Positions 29,966 to 39,976 of a DNA stretch of 64,000 nt are shown here, piece after piece. The position numbers were made by a program, and so were the translations under genes. Under the pieces are notes generated by a model, which was not told the DNA's origin, ran no database searches, and worked only from the letters and a program-made list of their open reading frames with translations. Position 1 is the first letter of the stretch; each line of letters opens with the position of its first letter. This DNA is from Gracilariopsis chorda (Eukaryota; Rhodophyta; Florideophyceae; Gracilariales; Gracilariaceae), in NCBI GenBank assembly GCA_003194525.1, contig NBIV01000049.1, positions 297,054 to 361,053 on the forward strand. The letters run 5' to 3'.

Positions 29966-31789
29966 CTATCTGTTGCAGAGCAGCAGATGAATATCATTCA
30001 TGGTGTAACCAAACTCTTCAAACAAACCGGTTAATTCTTCCTGTCTGCTCCGCGGCAAGGTTGTGAAATTCTCGTCGGACAGTATTGTCACCGCAGATTC
30101 CAGTGCATACTCAGCAACATCACATGCGTTCAGATCTCCAACAATCTCCGCCCCGGTCATAATAGCTTTTGCCATGGCCCCTCCGGCAACTGGAATGAGT
30201 TGCAAGGCAATGCCGACGAGATTGGAATAGAGTTGTCGTTTCCGATATCTCTTGAGCGCCGTTCTCAGGCTTTCGATTGACGTTTCTAGTGATAGGACGC
30301 GCATCAAGAGAAAAAGACACGCCCTTTTCAGGACGAAAACCTCCTCTCTCACTGATTGCATTACATGTATCCCCTGTATATATGCATCTGGAGAGTCGAT
30401 AAGCCTGAGATCATGAGCTTCGCGCAAGCATCTGAACAAACGGTTCTTGTCCTCGACACTCAACACTTGATGATCTATTACAGTGCAATACAGCTGATCT
30501 CTCCAGAAATACACCTGACCTTCAACGTCGGCGGAAGGATCTAATGCACCGTCTTTCACAGCAAGCACCAATAACTGATGAGCAGCATTCCATTCCTCCA
30601 AAGAATGTTGACAGTTTTTCTTGTTGATCAGTCCAGCGCAGTGTTCCAAAGGCGACGAAATGCCACTGAGCACTGATTCTAAAGCTTTTTGCAAGGGGGG
30701 AGCTACAACAGATGGCTCAACAAGTGTTTCATGCACTTCTCCCATATTCGATTGGATCAAAGACTGAACGTGATCGGGTATTTCGAGCCTTATAAAGTCA
30801 CTACAGTCATTTCGTGCCTGTACTAGAATACTGCCATCAGGGAGTACGTGAAATCCGTTACTTGCACCAGGCATACGCGATCCCCAAAGAAGCGATCCTT
30901 TCATTAGGTCAATGACTCCAAAATGGTATGTAGAACTTCTCAGGAGTAGTATGTTACCCCTGATCTTGATAGATCCGCCAAGATACTCACTTTGAAGGTC
31001 ATGAATTCGTAACAGTTCCACTTGAGGTGCATGAAACTTGTAGATGTAGATCTGAGTAATCCTTTTAGAATCTTTCTTCGCAACAAACCATTTTTCATTG
31101 AAATCCACAACTTGAATACCAAAAGATGTATTCACCTGCGGAAGTGTGAAGATTCTTAGTGCTGTTGCTCTGCCTTCTTCCCATTGCCATAGAGACCATT
31201 CCGTCTCTCTTGTGACCGGTGCAATGCTTTGGTTCAAGAATCTACTTTTGTCCCAAGGTGATAAAGAGCGTAGGTGGAAAGATGATGGTGAAAGCACGTA
31301 ACTGATTTCAGAAGATAGAAAGTCATTTATACGGAAAGTATGGTCCTCACAGTGTTCGACAAACGTTAGTTTTGCTCGTTGTCTGACAGAGACTATTCCA
31401 GGAGCAAACGGCAAAACTCCAAGTATTTCGCGAAAACGGGTCAGCTTGGAGAGCATGCTGTTTGAAGCAAAGTCAAAGAAGTATAAGGCGTTACCTCCTG
31501 TTCTGAAAACAGCGGCTATTTGGCTGTCAAGGGGCATGACTTTCAAGTCTTTTAGATTGGAGGCCTTGCGCGGAAGTCTCATGAATGCAAATGAACAATT
31601 TCGGTTGCTTTTGTAGTCAAGTTCAAAGCGCATCACGCTGGGTTTCCTGTCTTTGAGGCCGAGTACCATGACGAATAGCATAAACTCTTGTTGGAAGACT
31701 TTATAATCTGTGAGCATTGTCTTGTGTTTTCCTTCAACTTCCACAAGCTTAATAAGTCGAGTACTGGTTCCGTCGGCCAAGAGCACCAT
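29966..31789 (-). CDS. Unrecognised 607-residue protein (possible beta-propeller plus helical C-terminus)
   Basis: A single frame with an in-frame stop four codons before the ATG at 31789, so the start is fairly safe. I do not recognise the family. About the first 350 residues alternate short hydrophobic strands with turns (IAAVFRTGGNALYFFDF, FHVLPDGSILVQARND), which suggests beta-propeller-like blades but no clear WD40 signature. Residues of about 360-520 look helical. Near the C-terminus a small-residue hydrophobic segment (GIALQLIPVAGGAMAKAI) could insert in or bind a membrane. No signal peptide. Divergently arranged with the RS-rich gene at 32748. Confidence 0.7.
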   Translation of the reverse strand: MVLLADGTSTRLIKLVEVEGKHKTMLTDYKVFQQEFMLFVMVLGLKDRKPSVMRFELDYKSNRNCSFAFMRLPRKASNLKDLKVMPLDSQIAAVFRTGGNALYFFDFASNSMLSKLTRFREILGVLPFAPGIVSVRQRAKLTFVEHCEDHTFRINDFLSSEISYVLSPSSFHLRSLSPWDKSRFLNQSIAPVTRETEWSLWQWEEGRATALRIFTLPQVNTSFGIQVVDFNEKWFVAKKDSKRITQIYIYKFHAPQVELLRIHDLQSEYLGGSIKIRGNILLLRSSTYHFGVIDLMKGSLLWGSRMPGASNGFHVLPDGSILVQARNDCSDFIRLEIPDHVQSLIQSNMGEVHETLVEPSVVAPPLQKALESVLSGISSPLEHCAGLINKKNCQHSLEEWNAAHQLLVLAVKDGALDPSADVEGQVYFWRDQLYCTVIDHQVLSVEDKNRLFRCLREAHDLRLIDSPDAYIQGIHVMQSVREEVFVLKRACLFLLMRVLSLETSIESLRTALKRYRKRQLYSNLVGIALQLIPVAGGAMAKAIMTGAEIVGDLNACDVAEYALESAVTILSDENFTTLPRSRQEELTGLFEEFGYTMNDIHLLLCNR

Positions 31790-32747
31790 GTTTTCGAGTC
31801 AGCTTTGTAGCCTCACGTTTCCTCACCGTCGTTTTGCTGTCGTCGGACTTTCGTTTACAGAGCTGTGGGTTTTGACGTTGACCTTGGTCACGGACGGTAG
31901 TACCTGCGTTCAGGTCGCTGAGTCATGTTTCGGTAGTGAAACATCTAGCCGTCGTGCCTCTGATGTTCCGTGCCACCTTCGTAGCAGAAGGTCAAGTCCA
32001 CACAGTGAAAGCAGTATCTACGACTGTCCATGACGAGTTTTTCAAGTCATACCAAGGTAGTCTACCCTTGGTACAGTATGTCTAGTTCGACCTTTTAGAA
32101 TCGACCAACACTGGCAAATACAGTATGATGTCGAGAGACACGTGTATAGTTGTCTGATGTGTTATCACAGGCGTGTAACTAATAAGTTTATTTCTTTCTT
32201 TTGTTGGTGGTGGTGGTGGTGTTACCCTTGTATTTTAGTGTGGTGTTGGTTTTTGTTGGTTGTGTAAAACGTACTTATTTGCGCCTTAGCCCACTTTGGT
32301 AGCAGTCCATGCAGTGTTCCCACGCGGACACGTCGCGACAGATTACGGGCAAAGCCTACACGTCAGGGTTGCATCTCTCGACCTTCGTGCAATATGACTG
32401 GACACTTAGAAGATCCACTCTCCGAAATATCAAGGTTACCAAAGGCCGCTTTCCTACAATGCGGTATGGCACAGAGCTGCTTCGCTCGCTGCAAGCTCGC
32501 GCAACGCGCCTGTGTGATCGTTGAGAGCACGTCGAAGACTCGGTACAGTGCGCCATAGCCCATATCAAAGCACTGGCGCACCAACCGGCCCCTACTGCCC
32601 CTCTCTCAAGCTTGTGAGCTCGCGTTCACAGTGCCACATCCGCCATACCCTCTCCGTTTCTCCCGCAGCTATTGCGAGCATCCTTCCCTCCGAATATTCC
32701 CGCCGCCTTACACGCTCAACTCCGTCCACAATCTTTCACGCCCAACC
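31790..32747. other. Divergent intergenic region with a hairpin and a (GGT)n run
   Basis: It lies between two divergent genes. A near-perfect inverted repeat taccaaggtag/ctacccttggta sits at about 32050-32073, and a (GGT)5 run at about 32206-32220 in a T/G-rich segment. The frames at 32309-32524 are not recognisable. Confidence 0.5.
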
Positions 32748-34523
32748 ATGATGCGTGGCCTCTTCAATCGCTCCTCCCATGTCCGTCATGCCCGACCTCC
32801 AACCCGTCGTCGCTCTCGTTCGCGTTCTCCGCACGCTACACGAACTCGTCGCGCTCCCCTCACACGTTCCGTGAGTCCCCCTCGTCGTCCCACGCGTTCT
32901 CTTTCCCCTTCCATTGACTCGCCCCCAGATTCGCTTTCGGGCGGTTCAAGTTACTCTCATATCGGTTTTCGTCCGTCGCATGCTCCTCCCTTCATGCGAC
33001 GTTCGTTTTCGTTCTCAGCCTTTCCTGATGACCCGTTTCACTTTTCACAACCGTCTGAATTTCGACAACCTCTTCGTAGACGAGCTCGATCTCGCTCCTG
33101 TTCCCCGCGAGGAAGGTTCCGTTCCTCTTCCCTAGGCCGCACCCCATTCGAACAGCCCTTCAATCCTCGCTTCCCCTACCAACATCCTCTCGAGTTTGAT
33201 GATTTCCCATTGCCATTCGATGAGCATCACCCACTGGATGGTCCCCCAATCGATGCATTTGAGCCCCCGTTTATGCCGCCTCACCGTCGTCGTCCGCCCT
33301 TCTTCGATGATCATGGTCCGGATTTCCCAGATCGTCACTCTCCTCATTTCTCCATTGATCATGCCATGCGTTTTCCAGCACGCACTCCCAACATAGTCTT
33401 CATGGAGCCTAGGTCCTTTTTATGCAACGTAGGTTCTCCGGCGGACTCCCGAGTGCCGTGGTTGCAAATAATGGATGAATACGAAGGCAGAAGAGTTCTG
33501 TACGCCACAGGCAACTGCATGCAAAGAAACTCCCAGGTCAGACTCAATGATGACTTCTCGGGCGAGCTTCTCCGCTTAGTTCCACGAAAAAGCTCGTCCA
33601 AGAGCAGGCGTTACGCCTCGCTGCGCGTCATCACCTTCAACAAGTATCGAGATCCGGTAATGACATCTGTATCTATGCGCCGAGCAGATGGGCCCATTAC
33701 TCCTCAAGGTCCACCACCACCTCCGTTTGCTTTCCATGCATACCCAAATACAGGTAGTGCAAACCCTTATTATCCGCCCCAGCCCGCATACCCATATGCA
33801 GGGCCCTACGGCATGCCATACGGCGCTCCAGGTCCAGCGTACCCAGGTATGCAACAAGGCAACGTCAATCCTCCCCCGCCACCTGAAAACCCTATGCAGC
33901 AGTCGACGGCCAACACGAATGGCACGGAGTATCCCGGTCCTTTTAACAATTCACAACAGCAACCTGAAGGCGTTCCGTTTTACCCCCAGCCCGATCAGAC
34001 ACGCGAGCCGGCGCAGGAGTATCCTGGACCGCAACAGCAGTATCAACAGTGGCAGGGCATGTATTACCAGCCTCCGCCCAATTATTCCAACCAAGACTGT
34101 GCACAAGGATTCAAGCCCAACATGAATGCTGACCAAATGTACAACTTTGGGTATCCAGGTTACGGAGGTCGTCCACAGCACCAAGGATGGGATTCCATGA
34201 ACCACGTAACCGTGGCAGAATTCTTCGGCGGTGAGCGGAGTATGGATGAGATCCGTCACTCTCGTAGAGATGGACGACGTAAAAATCCGTTGTTCCGGCT
34301 CGTACGTAGTGCAGATGGGTCAAAGGAATTCATTCAAAGCTCCTCAGGAAGAGAATTGGCAAATATCACGTATGCCAGTATTGGTTCTGATGCGTTTGCT
34401 GTGGAAGGAAACAGCTATCGAGTCATGTTGCATCCCGGAGTGGATCTGACCATGATATCTGCCGCTCTTGTGAGCAGAATTATTATCTGGGCCCATGGCA
34501 CTGGTGCTTACCATTCGTATTGA
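32748..34523 (+). CDS. RS-rich protein with a possible LURP-one/tubby-like domain split by a Pro/Gln/Tyr insert
   Basis: About 591 residues from the ATG at 32748; the frame is open from 32631. The first 100 residues are RS/RSRSP-rich, like SR-type RNA-binding or nuclear-speckle proteins. Then comes a Pro/Phe/His-rich stretch. A folded-looking segment starts at FMEPRSFLCNVGSP and runs through LLRLVPRKSSSKSRRYASL. After that there are about 150 residues of YPGPQQQ-type low complexity, and a final folded block (NPLFRLVRSADGSKEF, then YRVMLHPGVDLTMISAALV). The beta-strand pattern plus a last hydrophobic helix introduced by PGVD resembles the LURP-one-related/tubby-like fold, but this is by eye only. 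No TM or targeting signal. Confidence 0.6.
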   Translation: MMRGLFNRSSHVRHARPPTRRRSRSRSPHATRTRRAPLTRSVSPPRRPTRSLSPSIDSPPDSLSGGSSYSHIGFRPSHAPPFMRRSFSFSAFPDDPFHFSQPSEFRQPLRRRARSRSCSPRGRFRSSSLGRTPFEQPFNPRFPYQHPLEFDDFPLPFDEHHPLDGPPIDAFEPPFMPPHRRRPPFFDDHGPDFPDRHSPHFSIDHAMRFPARTPNIVFMEPRSFLCNVGSPADSRVPWLQIMDEYEGRRVLYATGNCMQRNSQVRLNDDFSGELLRLVPRKSSSKSRRYASLRVITFNKYRDPVMTSVSMRRADGPITPQGPPPPPFAFHAYPNTGSANPYYPPQPAYPYAGPYGMPYGAPGPAYPGMQQGNVNPPPPPENPMQQSTANTNGTEYPGPFNNSQQQPEGVPFYPQPDQTREPAQEYPGPQQQYQQWQGMYYQPPPNYSNQDCAQGFKPNMNADQMYNFGYPGYGGRPQHQGWDSMNHVTVAEFFGGERSMDEIRHSRRDGRRKNPLFRLVRSADGSKEFIQSSSGRELANITYASIGSDAFAVEGNSYRVMLHPGVDLTMISAALVSRIIIWAHGTGAYHSY

Positions 34524-35089
34524 TTATCAAGGCTTATAGCCCTTTAACCATCGTTCCTTGCATATATCTATGATTTACTTACCAGTCGGAAGTCTTGGAT
34601 TCTGTTTCAGGATAGCCTCCTCATGTCCTGTGAGTTGTTTGGTATTGTAGTTTGCCGAGCTTCGGTGGGATTTGTATACTATGTGATATCCTATTATTAT
34701 CCAATTTATAAGTATGCTTCTCTCTTGGCAAGCAAAAGGAGCAGAAGAAACTTGGCTCTATGCCAAGGTAAATTACCGCGTTGATGTGAGATTCATGTTC
34801 TTCCAAGTGTCACGAAAGATATCAGGGGTGGGATCTTATATAGGGAACAGTTTCGACTCTTCTTGGCTTCTGACGGCTTTGCTGAAGCTGAAGCACTGAT
34901 TTTTACACGGTAGACAAATGACATTCCTGTTATTATCTCTGCCAAGTTTCATAAACGATGCATGCATCTAGCATGCGTTATGCTAAAATAGATATCACAA
35001 ATCAGAGCTTTAACAGCCAAAATTGTGGCCAGAAAAGCACCCTATTGTTTTTTGCGCTTTATTTTTCCACGTTTATTTGAGGGCCGTTC
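34524..35089. other. Intergenic, no supported gene
   Basis: AT-rich spacer between the RS-rich gene and the Harbinger element. No recognisable frame. Confidence 0.4.
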
Positions 35090-35092
35090 TTA

Positions 35093-35113
35093 GGCCCGTT
35101 CTACATTAGGACA
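35093..35113 (+). repeat. Left terminal inverted repeat of the Harbinger element
   Basis: GGCCCGTTCTACATTAGGAC plus A, paired with the reverse complement of 37469-37489. The target TTA precedes it. A second GGGCCGTTC copy sits just outside at 35081-35089. Confidence 0.88.
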
Positions 35114-35355
35114 GACCCAAGAAATACAATGGACACGAAAAACAGCTGAAATGGTCCCAAGCCATTTTTGAGCCGAGCGGACAATTTGGCGCCAATGTAG
35201 AAACGCTGCAACAACAGTGAAAACGATAGTTCCCTTTCGCGGGAAACAGAAAGAGTGCGGCTGTTCTGCGGTATACAAGCTTGTTTGTAAAGCTCAAACA
35301 CTACGCTTCTCGTCGTCCTCCTTAACACTTCAGTGCAATTCTCTGTTCTAGAGAA

Positions 35356-36069
35356 ATGAGCGCAAGTCCTGAAAACATCTCAGCCAATGCAATGGCAAAC
35401 ACTGCACTGTCTTTACCGGAGAATGACGCTTTACAATCAGCTCTATCTTCCCCACAAAAGGAACAACAAGATACACCAACAAGTGAGGCAATAGCGAACA
35501 AATCAGAAAACAAAGAGAAAAGAGCCACAGAAACACAAAAATACGATAAAGACACCGTTAAAATCTTGTTCAAAATGATGTCGAAAGCAGGATACGGAAA
35601 CAGGAAACAGCAGAAGAAAAGTCTGAAAGACGTATTTATTGAAGCCACAAAGCTTGCCGAAGCGGAACACGGAGTCAAACGCACAGCTAAAGGATGGCAA
35701 AAAATTTTCACCAGAATCAAGCAGGAATATTCTACTTTTCTAGCAAAGATCGCACAGTCTGGACGCGACGGCGATGATGAAGACCTTTACAACTGGCCTC
35801 AGTATTTCGAATTGATGCATGAAATTGAGAAAGGAAAACCTCGTATCTAGCCACCGGGCCAATTTTCGACTGACGCTACTAGTCGCTTAACAGAATCCAG
35901 CATGTCTAGTGCACGCAAGAAAGCAAAATTAGGACACCAGTTAATGGTGGAGTCCTACTTCGAAGTGCAAGAGAAACTCCATAACCTGCTCTTAGAGGAA
36001 TTGAAGCGCGGCAATGAGGAGAGAGCCAAAGTTTGCAATGTTCTGGAAGAACTTGTACGCAAGTTTTAA
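35356..36069 (+). pseudogene. Harbinger ORF1: Myb/SANT-like DNA-binding protein with internal TAG
   Basis: In Harbinger elements this protein binds the transposon ends and carries the transposase into the nucleus. The visible frame gives 164 residues (35356-35850). A basic Myb/SANT-like region (about residues 65-140, KTAKGWQ-type core GVKRTAKGWQKIFTRIK) is followed by LYNWPQYFELMHEI, as in Myb_DNA-bind_3-type proteins. After a TAG at 35848-35850 the same frame stays open for 72 more codons, ending with a helical, coiled-coil-like tail (VESYFEVQEKLHNLLLEELK) up to the TAA at 36067-36069. The stop therefore looks like a single nonsense change, unless it is read through. Confidence 0.75.
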
Positions 36070-37406
36070 GGATTATTGCCTAACTCGTTCACGGCATAGT
36101 AAAGTAATGCATCTCGTTGCTTCTTACCTGCAGATGTTTCTGCAGTAATTGGATCGTCCTCCTCCACAACTTCATCTTGCGGTAACACGAAATCTTCGAA
36201 CTCTCCTTCATGCACAGAAAGATTGTGCAGTATCATACAAGCAATAAACATCTTAGCAATTTTGTCTTCATGATGAAGGCGTACTCCATCTTTCAAAGCC
36301 AGAAACCTTTGCTTCAGCATTCCGAATGCGCACTCTACTGGCTTTCTAGTTTGACTAGCAATGCCATCCCAATACTTCAGTACTGGGTTTGCCGCCTGCT
36401 CACGTGTACTAGTGGTCTGCATCAGGTTCACTGATGTCGTGAATGCGCAGTCTCCAATCAGGTAGGGTCTGACAGGAATGTCAGCAATTACTAAATCCGG
36501 GATACTGTTTCCCAACCACAAACCGTTTTCAATGTGGGCCTTTAAGCTACTGCGGTCGTAAATGGTAGAATCGCCGAGCACCCCAGGACGACCAACATCG
36601 GCATAGATAAACTTCCGATTTGCAGTAGCCCCTGCAAAACTGACAATACTGGGGAATCCTTTGTAGCATCTGTATTCATAGAGATGCTCATCAGGGCATG
36701 AGAGCCACTTAATGTGAGTTCCATCAACTGCTCCGACACAATATGGCAAGCCGTGGATGTCACTGAATCCTTTCATTGCTGCTGCTACTGTTTCTTCTTC
36801 GACCGGAAACCGAATTGCCTGTTCGTAAGTAAGCGCAATACACTCTGACACCTCGGATATGATTTTGCTAACAGATCTCGTTCTTATTCCCAACTGGCAT
36901 GCAGTTTTTTCGCATGTGGATCCTCCTGCATAGAGCAGAAATGCGGCTAGTTTGATTTCTGCTGGCAATGCTTTTCGAAATTGTCTGTTGCTGCGCTCGA
37001 TTGTAGGCCGAATCTCATTCGCAATTTTGAAGAACAAGGTATAGGGAATTCGAAACATTCTAGACCAAGAAGCAGAGAGTAGGAATTCTGTCGATATGGC
37101 ATAGTCATAAAACCAATTTAGATTGTTGCGAGCTCGCTTCCAATATCTCCCAGGGATACCCTTTCGATTGTCGGTGTTGATAGATGGAATAACTGGGACA
37201 TCATCGACCAGTGACTGCGAAAGAGCCCCAAGAGCTACGTTTTCGTCATCGGCAGAAAAAATGGCGGCTACAGCCATGAGTAGTTTTCGCCGGCGGTGAT
37301 CATACTTCATGTTGAAGATCTGTGACGGTGTCGTCCACAGCGTGTACCCGCCTTCAAGGCAAGCCCAAGATCTGAACTGTTTGGACGCGAGTGGGACAGA
37401 AATCAA
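36066..37406 (-). CDS. PIF/Harbinger transposase (HARBI1-like, DDE_4)
   Basis: 446 residues with an intact frame. It catalyses cut-and-paste transposition with TWA target duplication. The RNase H-like catalytic core shows AVDGTHIKW (Asp228), a VGRPGVLGDS segment, LIGDCAF (Asp319) and KPVECAFGMLKQRF (Glu358), followed by MILHNL. The length is usual for the family. A helix-turn-helix-like segment lies near residues 150-190 (EIKLAAFLLYAGGSTCEKTACQ, then SVSKIISEVSECI). With ORF1 inactivated by a stop, the element may need a partner protein from another copy. Confidence 0.92.
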   Translation of the reverse strand: MISVPLASKQFRSWACLEGGYTLWTTPSQIFNMKYDHRRRKLLMAVAAIFSADDENVALGALSQSLVDDVPVIPSINTDNRKGIPGRYWKRARNNLNWFYDYAISTEFLLSASWSRMFRIPYTLFFKIANEIRPTIERSNRQFRKALPAEIKLAAFLLYAGGSTCEKTACQLGIRTRSVSKIISEVSECIALTYEQAIRFPVEEETVAAAMKGFSDIHGLPYCVGAVDGTHIKWLSCPDEHLYEYRCYKGFPSIVSFAGATANRKFIYADVGRPGVLGDSTIYDRSSLKAHIENGLWLGNSIPDLVIADIPVRPYLIGDCAFTTSVNLMQTTSTREQAANPVLKYWDGIASQTRKPVECAFGMLKQRFLALKDGVRLHHEDKIAKMFIACMILHNLSVHEGEFEDFVLPQDEVVEEDDPITAETSAGKKQRDALLYYAVNELGNNP

Positions 37407-37468
37407 AATGTACTAAGAGAAGGGAATTTGACAATACTCGGGGATTTTCGACAGTATGCGCCATGTCT

Positions 37469-37489
37469 TGTCCTAGTGTATAACGGCCC
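37469..37489 (-). repeat. Right terminal inverted repeat of the Harbinger element
   Basis: Reverse complement GGGCCGTTATACACTAGGAC plus A matches the left end with three mismatches. The TTA duplication follows at 37490-37492. Confidence 0.88.
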
Positions 37490-37492
37490 TTA

Positions 37493-38540
37493 ACTACCCT
37501 GAACGGAAGGTTAGTTCACGGGGTGAACGACAGGTGGCATATGGCGAGTGGGAATAAAGGGTTACCCCAAAATACCACAACACTTAAATGTCTCTTGAGG
37601 GGCTCTTCTGTCATGGAGTCGAGAGATTAGCCTATACTTGGATGAATGTCAGAACCGACCCGAATACGCGTGTGCCCGGTACCAGCCTAGGGATGGAAAG
37701 CCACGTTTTCAATGGTAGGATCCAGGAATTGACAAAAAGAGAGAGTGAGACGCTTGTATTCAATAGGCCGTCATAAAAAAACCCTCACTCGCTGCAAGTT
37801 TTTCGTTCTGCAGCGGAATTCCGGTACCCGCTGCAGAATGACAAACGCTGATATCCAGTAGGTTACAAAAAAACAATTATCCTTTAACGAAAATCGAACC
37901 CACCTACCTTTACCTAGCTACCATCTCCCCAGTCTTTTGAAATTACTATCGTCGATAACATGCACTGCAATATCGTACGGGATGACATCTGACAAAAATT
38001 GTTTCTTACGCTTATTCTTCTCGGTTCTATATAGTTGAAAACTAACATGTTTCGTTAAAACACAGTTTAAGGTCTTAAACCGCAACAAAAGATCTTCAGA
38101 AAGAGAAACTGGAAACAAGTCGGATGAAAAAAGTAATACAGGCTCAAGTCAGCACGGAATGGTATGAATACTATCCTGTGGTAAAGATAGAATTTCTGTC
38201 CTCCATTTGCAAGTCAACAGATGGCCTTCCGTCAATGCTCGTCTTCTTTAAATTGAAAACGTCCGTCAAACTTGTGAATATCATTACCCATCTTTCAATA
38301 ATGTCGAAAAGATAGCATTAAAACCAATTTTGCGAGCAGTCGACCGTCCGAGATTGGTACTGATGTTTTTGAGAACGGCGAATGCTATGTAATCGCTTTG
38401 CCCAGTATTCGGCCTTGTGCCGTCTAGCGTGAGTGTGTATTAAAAATATGGATTACTGTTGATGTTAAGAGCTCTAACCGTCTGAACCATACCGGACGCT
38501 CGTATTGAATCGCCAATTATACTTGGTCCAGAATTCTGCA
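37493..38540. other. Intergenic, repeat-derived, no intact gene
   Basis: Contains a perfect hairpin at 37806-37838 and AT-rich sequence. A tRNA B-box-like motif (minus, near 37890-37900) has no proper tRNA around it. Confidence 0.4.
37806..37838. repeat. Perfect hairpin, 11-bp stem, 11-nt loop
   Basis: TTCTGCAGCGG, loop AATTCCGGTAC, then CCGCTGCAGAA. It lies outside any gene; function unknown. It could be the remains of a small inverted-repeat element. Confidence 0.85.
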
Positions 38541-39175
38541 AGATGTCTGGAGCATTCAAGACCAGAAGCAGCCATGTATTTTAAGGTTGTATATGGCGTT
38601 GTTGATGGTGGGCATCTCCGTTGTGCAAGTTACGATGATTTTGACATCCAAAACTCTTACTTCGAAGGATATAAGCAGCATACAGATGTTACCAACCTGT
38701 TGGTGTGGTATTCTATGGGTGAATCATCCACGCAGCGATCAGCTACCGAGGCTGATGGCACGCCGTGCCGGCGACTCCAAAATTGGTGGGTTTTGTGGTC
38801 TCTACTGGCCACAATTGTCTGAAGAGGTCACGCCGCCGGGGTACGCAATCATTGGTGATATTGCATTCGCAGCCACCCTAAAGGTAATGAATGGGAAGTT
38901 GTTGCGCTGTAGGAATTCGAATTAAGCGAAGCAGGTGCCGAGGTATATAAAGATGGTTGCAGTGGACTGTGTACTTGAGAAAATATATCCTGCTTACCTC
39001 CAGTCAGCGGAGTGGGCTGTAAGCGCCTTAAACATTTCTTACCGAAGACTTCGTACGACACTGCTAGCTGATAGTGGAAGAGAGTTTGATATAACTGCGA
39101 TTTGCTGTCACTTAATGAAATACCGAACACGTAGAGTTGGGGATAATGAGATAAAATCTGTGTTCGAGGTATGAA
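38541..39175 (+). pseudogene. Decayed DDE_4 (Harbinger-like) transposase, second family
   Basis: Fragments in several frames follow the order of DDE superfamily endonucleases of fungal Harbinger type: a VDGGHLRC/YDDFDIQNSYFEGYKQHTDV block near 38600-38700, a stretch in another frame reading IHAA-x-NYPGSWHDSK near 38730, then PPGYAIIGDIAFAAT near 38840 and QSAEWAVSALNISYRRLRT ending at 39175. Distinct from the transposase at 36066. Multiple stops and shifts; no ends identified. Confidence 0.65.
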
Positions 39176-39721
39176 AATGTTGTAGTGTGGTTGATGGTTT
39201 CACTTATCTGCAATACATACATTGTTGAACCCCTTTTCCTAGTGGGTGGTAGCAGCCAGGTCTTGAACTACGTAAATTGCACAACTGCTGTTACCAAATC
39301 CATATGCCTCGAAGAATGCGATTTTTTTGAATGGAAGGGGGGCTGTCGTTATGGTGCAGTGCCTGTTGGTTGGGACGTGGCGTGCGATGAGGTGACGTTG
39401 GAACGCAGAAAAGCGGGGTTGTAGGTGTCGTCATGGTAGAAGACACCGGTGGGCGGCAAACGAGGCAGCATGACGGGGGCAGAGTTAGTGGCGCCAGCAG
39501 TGGAAACGGTAGAAGATATCTGGAAGTGGTTGGAGAGCAGATACGACGGAAATTGAGATTGACGAGGAAGGGGTAAGCGGAGGTGGGTAGACCGGTTGGA
39601 GCGGGAGAGTGGTGCGGTATTTGAGGAGCGCATGGTGATTTGTGGAAGCTGGGGGGGAGGACAGAATGGCGAAGCTGGATGTGCGCACCACGTGGCATTA
39701 GAGTTGGGGCGACGGTACTTT
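39176..39721. other. Repeat-rich spacer, no supported gene
   Basis: Only low-complexity frames rich in Ser/Thr/Pro or Gly are seen. Confidence 0.35.
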
Positions 39722-39976
39722 GGTACGGCCAGTGGTGGACAAAACTTCCGTGAAATAGCACTTTTAGATTCGGCCTAACAGATGGGTTCCAATAGGTGAT
39801 GGTCTCCCTAATACAGAAGTGGCGATCCGGGGAATCCTGAAAGGAGATCCGCAAGCAAAAAGCGGAGACTGGGTTCACTGGGCGGACGATAATCCTATAG
39901 GCGCTGCTATGGGACGCGCTGGGTATCAGCGGCTTAGAAACCACACATAGATGATGACGTAATAGTGTACCTGAAG
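39722..39976 (-). repeat. Dispersed repeat, partner of 15083-15349
   Basis: Reverse complement aligns with 15083-15349. On this strand, about 300 bp upstream at 40284, a TGTAGTACAG start follows a polypurine run (reverse complement AAGAAAGGGGG). So 39976-40284 may be an LTR of another gypsy-like element, with this repeat as its leader. Confidence 0.5.

Larger units (their letters stand above)
35093..37489. mobile_element. PIF/Harbinger DNA transposon (2.4 kb, complete)
   Basis: Flanked by TTA at 35090-35092 and 37490-37492, the 3-bp TWA duplication of this superfamily. The ends are 21-bp inverted repeats (35093-35113 and 37469-37489) matching at 18 of 21 positions. It contains the two expected genes, a Myb/SANT-like DNA-binding protein (+) and a DDE_4 transposase (-), both reading inward from the ends and meeting tail to tail with a 4-bp overlap at TTAA (36066-36069). 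The transposase frame is intact; the partner gene has one in-frame stop. Confidence 0.92.

Noticed and set aside
37885-37930. B-box-like GGTTCGATT with an upstream TAGCTAGG (minus), possible tRNA or SINE
   Set aside because: A to B distance is too short and no repeat partner was seen in the window.
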